Assembly (NCBI GenBank): GCA_003514455.1 | Contig: DOQH01000044.1 | Span: 1,903 to 11,982 of the forward strand | Length of the DNA: 10,080 nucleotides | Source: Candidatus Magasanikiibacteriota bacterium | GTDB lineage: Bacteria > Patescibacteriota > Patescibacteriia > Magasanikbacterales > UBA10003 | Reading direction: 5' to 3' | Shown: in pieces, positions 7,311 through 10,080 of the stretch | Position numbering within the stretch: position 1 is the stretch's first letter | How the letters are laid out: every line of letters starts with the position of its first letter | Notes under the pieces: model-generated | Database searches by the model: none | The model's input: only the letters and a program-made list of their open reading frames with translations | Told to the model about the DNA's origin: nothing | Program-made: the position numbers and the translations under genes

Positions 7311-8556
7311 AGCGTCTCATCAAGAAATTATAGTCGGATTGGATGTTGGTTCAACAGCTGTGCGTTTGGCAGTGGGGCAATTGGTGCCGTCCGGAGAAAA
7401 AACCGAATTACATATTATCGCGGCCGCTGAAGCGCCGTCTGAAGGCGTGCATAAAGGAGTAGTGACAAGTATTGAAGATGTAGTGTCTTCAATTTCTTCG
7501 TGTTTGGAAAGAGCCGAACGCATGACAGGCCTTCCGATCAAATCGGCTTGGGTGGGAATTTCCGGAAGCCATATTATTTCCGAGGAAAGCAAGGGTGTTA
7601 TAGCAGTGTCCAAGCCCGATGGTGAAATTTCAGAAGAAGATGTTGATCGTGCGATTGAAGCCGCTCGTACTGTGGCCACTCCTTTGAATTACGAAATTTT
7701 GCATGTAATCCCTAAAAATTATACTGTGGATGGGCAAGTGGGCATTAAAGATCCGATTGGTATGACCGGCGTGCGGCTGGAGGTGGATACGCAAATTATT
7801 CAAGGGCTTTCCGCGCAAATAAAAAATTTAACCAAAACGGTTTATCGCACAGGATTGGATATTGATGATTTGGTTTTGTCAATTTTAGCAACTGCCGAGG
7901 CAGTGGTGACAGAGAGGCAGAAGGAACTTGGCGTGGCTGTTTTAAATATGGGTGGAGCCACAACGAGCTTGGTGATTTTTGAAGAAGGGGATATTTTGGA
8001 TATAGCTGTTTTATCAATCGGCTCTGAACATATTACAACTGACATAGCTATTGGTTTGCGTACTTCAATTGATGTGGCTGAAAAATTAAAATTGGATTAT
8101 GGTTCCGCATTGCCAAAAGATATTGGCAAAAAAGAAGAGTTGGATTTGTTTGATTTGGGAGAAGCAGAGCATGAAGTGATTTCTCGTAAATACGCTTGTG
8201 AAATTCTTGAAGCCAGAGCGGAGGAAATTTTAATGAAAGTTGATGATATTTTTAAAAAACTTGGCCGAAGCGGAATGTTGCCGGCGGGTGTTGTTTTGAC
8301 AGGTGGCGGCTCCAAACTTCCGGGACTTGTGGAATTGGCAAAACGGAAATTGCGTTTACCTGCTGCTTTAGGATATCCTTTGAATTTGACCAGCGTCACT
8401 GATAAAATCAATGATTTGTCTTTTGCGTCTGCTATCGGACTTGTGCGTTGGGGAGCAATGTCCGCGCAATCCGGTTCCGGCAAATTGGAGAATTTGATTT
8501 CTCGTTTTGGCTCAATGGGTAAGGTGAAAAAATGGATGAAATCAATGATGCCATAA
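7297..8556 (+). CDS. ftsA: Cell division protein FtsA
   Basis: A 419-residue actin-like ATPase that tethers FtsZ filaments to the membrane and recruits later division proteins. Phosphate-1 motif GLDVGSTAVRLAVG lies at about 14-27. The FtsA-specific 1C (SHS2) region spans about 84-167, including WVGISGSHI and the VIPKNYTVDGQ segment. Phosphate-2 NMGGATTSLV starts at N217, and the adenosine motif LTGGGSKLPGL at L334. The last residues (KVKKWMKSMMP, 409-419) form a basic amphipathic helix of the kind used as the membrane-targeting sequence. Length is normal. The ATG overlaps the end of dgkA by 14 nt, so the genes are likely coupled. A hairpin with a T-tract follows 46 nt after the stop, and ftsZ comes next with its own candidate promoter, unlike the tightly linked ftsA-ftsZ of many bacteria. 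Confidence 0.96.
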   Translation: MFGRKASHQEIIVGLDVGSTAVRLAVGQLVPSGEKTELHIIAAAEAPSEGVHKGVVTSIEDVVSSISSCLERAERMTGLPIKSAWVGISGSHIISEESKGVIAVSKPDGEISEEDVDRAIEAARTVATPLNYEILHVIPKNYTVDGQVGIKDPIGMTGVRLEVDTQIIQGLSAQIKNLTKTVYRTGLDIDDLVLSILATAEAVVTERQKELGVAVLNMGGATTSLVIFEEGDILDIAVLSIGSEHITTDIAIGLRTSIDVAEKLKLDYGSALPKDIGKKEELDLFDLGEAEHEVISRKYACEILEARAEEILMKVDDIFKKLGRSGMLPAGVVLTGGGSKLPGLVELAKRKLRLPAALGYPLNLTSVTDKINDLSFASAIGLVRWGAMSAQSGSGKLENLISRFGSMGKVKKWMKSMMP

Positions 8557-8557
8557 C

Positions 8558-8566
8558 TTATCCACA
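8558..8566 (+). promoter_or_regulatory. Consensus DnaA box (TTATCCACA)
   Basis: A perfect match to the E. coli high-affinity DnaA box lies one base after the ftsA stop codon and 6 bp upstream of the -35 element of the candidate ftsZ promoter. Only one copy was found in this gap. Binding by DnaA is inferred from the sequence and the position alone. Confidence 0.5.
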
Positions 8567-8572
8567 TTTTGC

Positions 8573-8600
8573 TTGACAGAAAGGTGCGAAAAGCGATAAA
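8573..8600 (+). promoter_or_regulatory. Candidate sigma70-type promoter for ftsZ
   Basis: A perfect -35 TTGACA at 8573-8578 is followed after 16 bp by GATAAA at 8595-8600, which matches 4 of 6 bases of TATAAT. It is in the only sizeable gap of the window and points at ftsZ. The predicted start of transcription is near 8607, leaving an RNA leader of about 75 nt before the preferred ftsZ ATG. Confidence 0.6.
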
Positions 8601-8602
8601 GT

Positions 8603-8633
8603 AGAAGGTGAATTATCACCTTCTTTTATTATT
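8603..8633 (+). terminator. Intrinsic terminator-like hairpin after ftsA
   Basis: A 9-bp perfect stem (AGAAGGTGA at 8603-8611 with TCACCTTCT at 8616-8624) closes a 4-nt loop ATTA and is followed by a T-rich run, TTTATTATT, to 8633. This has the form of a Rho-independent terminator for the upstream ybeY-dgkA-ftsA transcript, although the stem is short on G-C pairs and the T-tract is broken by A. It overlaps the predicted start of the ftsZ promoter. Confidence 0.55.
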
Positions 8634-8680
8634 AAACTTTGAACACATTTTGTAGTCAGGCAATGTGTTCAACAAAATTT

Positions 8681-9901
8681 ATGCCCGAGGTCAAACCAAG
8701 CATTGAAACACTGGCCAAAATTAAAGTGGTCGGAGTTGGGGGAGCAGGCGGAGCGGCTGTGAATCGCATGATTCAATCAAAAATTCGCGGTGTTGATTTT
8801 ATTGCAGTAAATACTGATTTGCAGGCCTTGCATTGCGTGCAGGCACAGACCAAAGTGCATATTGGAAAAACAGTTACGCGCGGACTTGGCGCCGGAATGG
8901 ATCCTGAAATGGGACGCAAAGCAGCTGAAGAAAATCAAAATGAAATTCGCGAGGCGTTGAAAGGGGCTGACATGGTTTTTATTACTTGCGGACTTGGTGG
9001 CGGTACTGGTTCCGGAGCTGGGCCGATTGTGGCGGAGATTGCGAAAAACAGTGGGGCTTTGACTATTGGTATAGTTACCAAGCCGTTTGCTTTTGAAGGC
9101 GCGCAAAGAAAAGACATCGCGGAAAAAGCGCACGCTGAACTTTCCAGCAAAGTTGATTCCATTATTACAATTCCAAATGATAGAGTCTTACAATTGATTG
9201 AAAAAAAGACCTCGCTTTTGGATGCATTTCAAATTGTTGATGATGTTTTGCGCCAAGGCGTGCAGGGCATGTCCGAGGTAATCACGACCCCGGGTTTGAT
9301 AAATGTTGATTTTGCCGATGTGCGGGCGATTATGAGAGATACTGGCTCGGCCTTAATGGGTATTGGTAGGGCTTCTGGTGAAAATAGAGCAGTGGAGGCA
9401 GCTAAAGCAGCGATTGCGAGCCCTCTTTTGGATCTTTCCATTGAAGGGGCTAAGGGTATACTTTTCACAATTACCGGCAGCAGTTCTTTGGGAATGCATG
9501 AAGTGGCAGAGGCAGCCAAAGTTATTACCGGTAATGCCGACCCTGGCGCTAAGGTGATTTTCGGTTCGGTGATTGATGATAATTTGAAAGATGAAATCAG
9601 AATCACAGTTATTGCCACCGGGTTTGATCATCGCGAATCAGCAGCGCCGTCTTATACCAAAAGTGCTTTTCGTGAAAATTCCAGCTACACAGCGCCAGCG
9701 CCTAGTTTAAAATCATCTCTCTTTTCCGCCGGTTCCATTTTTCGTAAAGACAAAGAAGAAAAACAAGAAGACAAAATATCCGCATCTGCTGGATCTCAAT
9801 TTCAAAAAAAGTCATTAAAAAAAGAAGAATCAGAGGAAGAAGAACTTTCTGCTGACGAAGAATTGGAAATACCGGCTTTCATCAGAAAAAAAATGATGTA
9901 A
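8681..9901 (+). CDS. ftsZ: Cell division protein FtsZ
   Basis: A tubulin-like GTPase of 406 residues that polymerises into the division ring. The N-terminal nucleotide loop [13 protein letters not shown] lies at 16-28, the tubulin signature [10 protein letters not shown] at 106-115, and the T7 synergy loop [11 protein letters not shown] at 205-215 with catalytic D210 and D213. After the globular part (to about 318) comes a charged Lys/Glu-rich linker and the C-terminal conserved peptide [13 protein letters not shown] (394-406), which normally binds FtsA. ATG 8681 is preferred because MPEVKPSIE is a typical FtsZ beginning and it places the motifs within two residues of their E. coli positions. 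ATG 8663 and TTG 8639 would add an untypical Cys-containing extension. No strong Shine-Dalgarno precedes 8681. nrdR follows 6 nt after the stop. Confidence 0.96.
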   Translation: MPEVKPSIETLAKIKVVGVGGAGGAAVNRMIQSKIRGVDFIAVNTDLQALHCVQAQTKVHIGKTVTRGLGAGMDPEMGRKAAEENQNEIREALKGADMVFITCGLGGGTGSGAGPIVAEIAKNSGALTIGIVTKPFAFEGAQRKDIAEKAHAELSSKVDSIITIPNDRVLQLIEKKTSLLDAFQIVDDVLRQGVQGMSEVITTPGLINVDFADVRAIMRDTGSALMGIGRASGENRAVEAAKAAIASPLLDLSIEGAKGILFTITGSSSLGMHEVAEAAKVITGNADPGAKVIFGSVIDDNLKDEIRITVIATGFDHRESAAPSYTKSAFRENSSYTAPAPSLKSSLFSAGSIFRKDKEEKQEDKISASAGSQFQKKSLKKEESEEEELSADEELEIPAFIRKKMM

Positions 9902-9907
9902 TAAATT

Positions 9908-10080
9908 ATGCGCTGTCCGGTTTGTAATAATAAGGACACCAAAGTGGTTGATTCGCGGCTTAGCCAAGAGGGCACGAGTATCCGTCGCCGTCGCGAGTGC
10001 GTGAGCCGTAAATGCCAATATCGTTTTTCCACTTTGGAAGAAATTGAAATTTTGGATTTGATGGTAATTAAAAGAAACGG
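9908..10080 (+). CDS. nrdR: Transcriptional repressor NrdR (3' partial)
   Basis: The first 57 codons of a protein usually about 150 residues long; the rest is beyond the right edge. NrdR is a nucleotide-sensing repressor of ribonucleotide reductase genes, with an N-terminal zinc ribbon and a C-terminal ATP-cone. Visible are the first Cys pair (C3, C6 in MRCPVC), then DTKVVDSRL, the basic RRRRE segment, and [20 protein letters not shown], which leads into the ATP-cone. The second Cys pair reads C-V-S-R-K-C (C31, C36), a CxxxxC, whereas NrdR normally has CxxC. The ATG is 6 nt after the ftsZ stop, with no obvious ribosome binding site, so translation probably depends on ftsZ and both share a transcript. 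Confidence 0.9.
   Translation, partial: MRCPVCNNKDTKVVDSRLSQEGTSIRRRRECVSRKCQYRFSTLEEIEILDLMVIKRN

Noticed and set aside
7320-7679. Minus-strand open frame of 119 codons opposite ftsA
   Set aside because: It is the antisense shadow of conserved FtsA motifs, with no recognisable product; the same applies to the other minus-strand frames across the window.
8639-8680. N-terminal extension of FtsZ from TTG 8639 or ATG 8663
   Set aside because: The added residues are untypical and Cys-containing, while ATG 8681 yields a standard FtsZ N-terminus and motif positions close to E. coli.

Overview
The window looks like a piece of a Candidate Phyla Radiation (Patescibacteria, probably Parcubacteria-like) chromosome. 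This is inferred from three things: a giant secreted protein built from Ig-like modules, a pilin-like domain and CGDG-type cysteine-rich repeats; single-pass membrane proteins carrying calcium-binding repeats; and tightly packed, overlapping genes with weak Shine-Dalgarno signals. Stops are standard (ybeY and the 351-residue membrane protein both end in TGA), so there is no sign of UGA recoding. All eight genes lie on the + strand, and there is almost no intergenic space except about 120 bp in front of ftsZ.

Region 1 (to 4801): the 3' part of a very large extracellular or surface protein whose 5' end lies outside the window. It carries three rounds of a Big_5-like plus second Ig-like module, then a distinct beta-rich segment, a type II pseudopilin (GspG)-like globular domain, and a long Cys-rich tail with five CGDG/CGNG repeats. 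Region 2 (4820-6553): two adjacent genes for single-pass membrane proteins with the same plan: disordered cytoplasmic N-terminus, TM helix, Pro-rich stalk, then DxDxDG calcium-binding (thrombospondin type 3-like) repeats. The second also ends in a PsbP/Mog1-like domain. These three genes probably form a cell-surface module.

Region 3 (6550-8556): ybeY (rRNA-maturation endonuclease), dgkA-type lipid kinase and ftsA, joined to the preceding gene and to one another by short overlaps, which suggests translational coupling. Region 4 (8557-8680): a compact control region with a perfect DnaA-box match, a sigma70-like promoter and a hairpin plus T-tract that overlaps the predicted transcription start. 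Region 5 (8681-10080): ftsZ, followed after 6 nt by the start of nrdR, which runs off the 3' edge.

FtsZ forms the division ring, FtsA tethers it to the membrane, and NrdR represses ribonucleotide reductase genes, so the right half joins division with dNTP supply. The most notable signals are the DnaA box and nested promoter/terminator before ftsZ, the pilin-like domain inside the giant Ig protein, and an expanded CxxxxC zinc pair in NrdR. No tRNA, rRNA, CRISPR array, insertion sequence or attachment site was seen.
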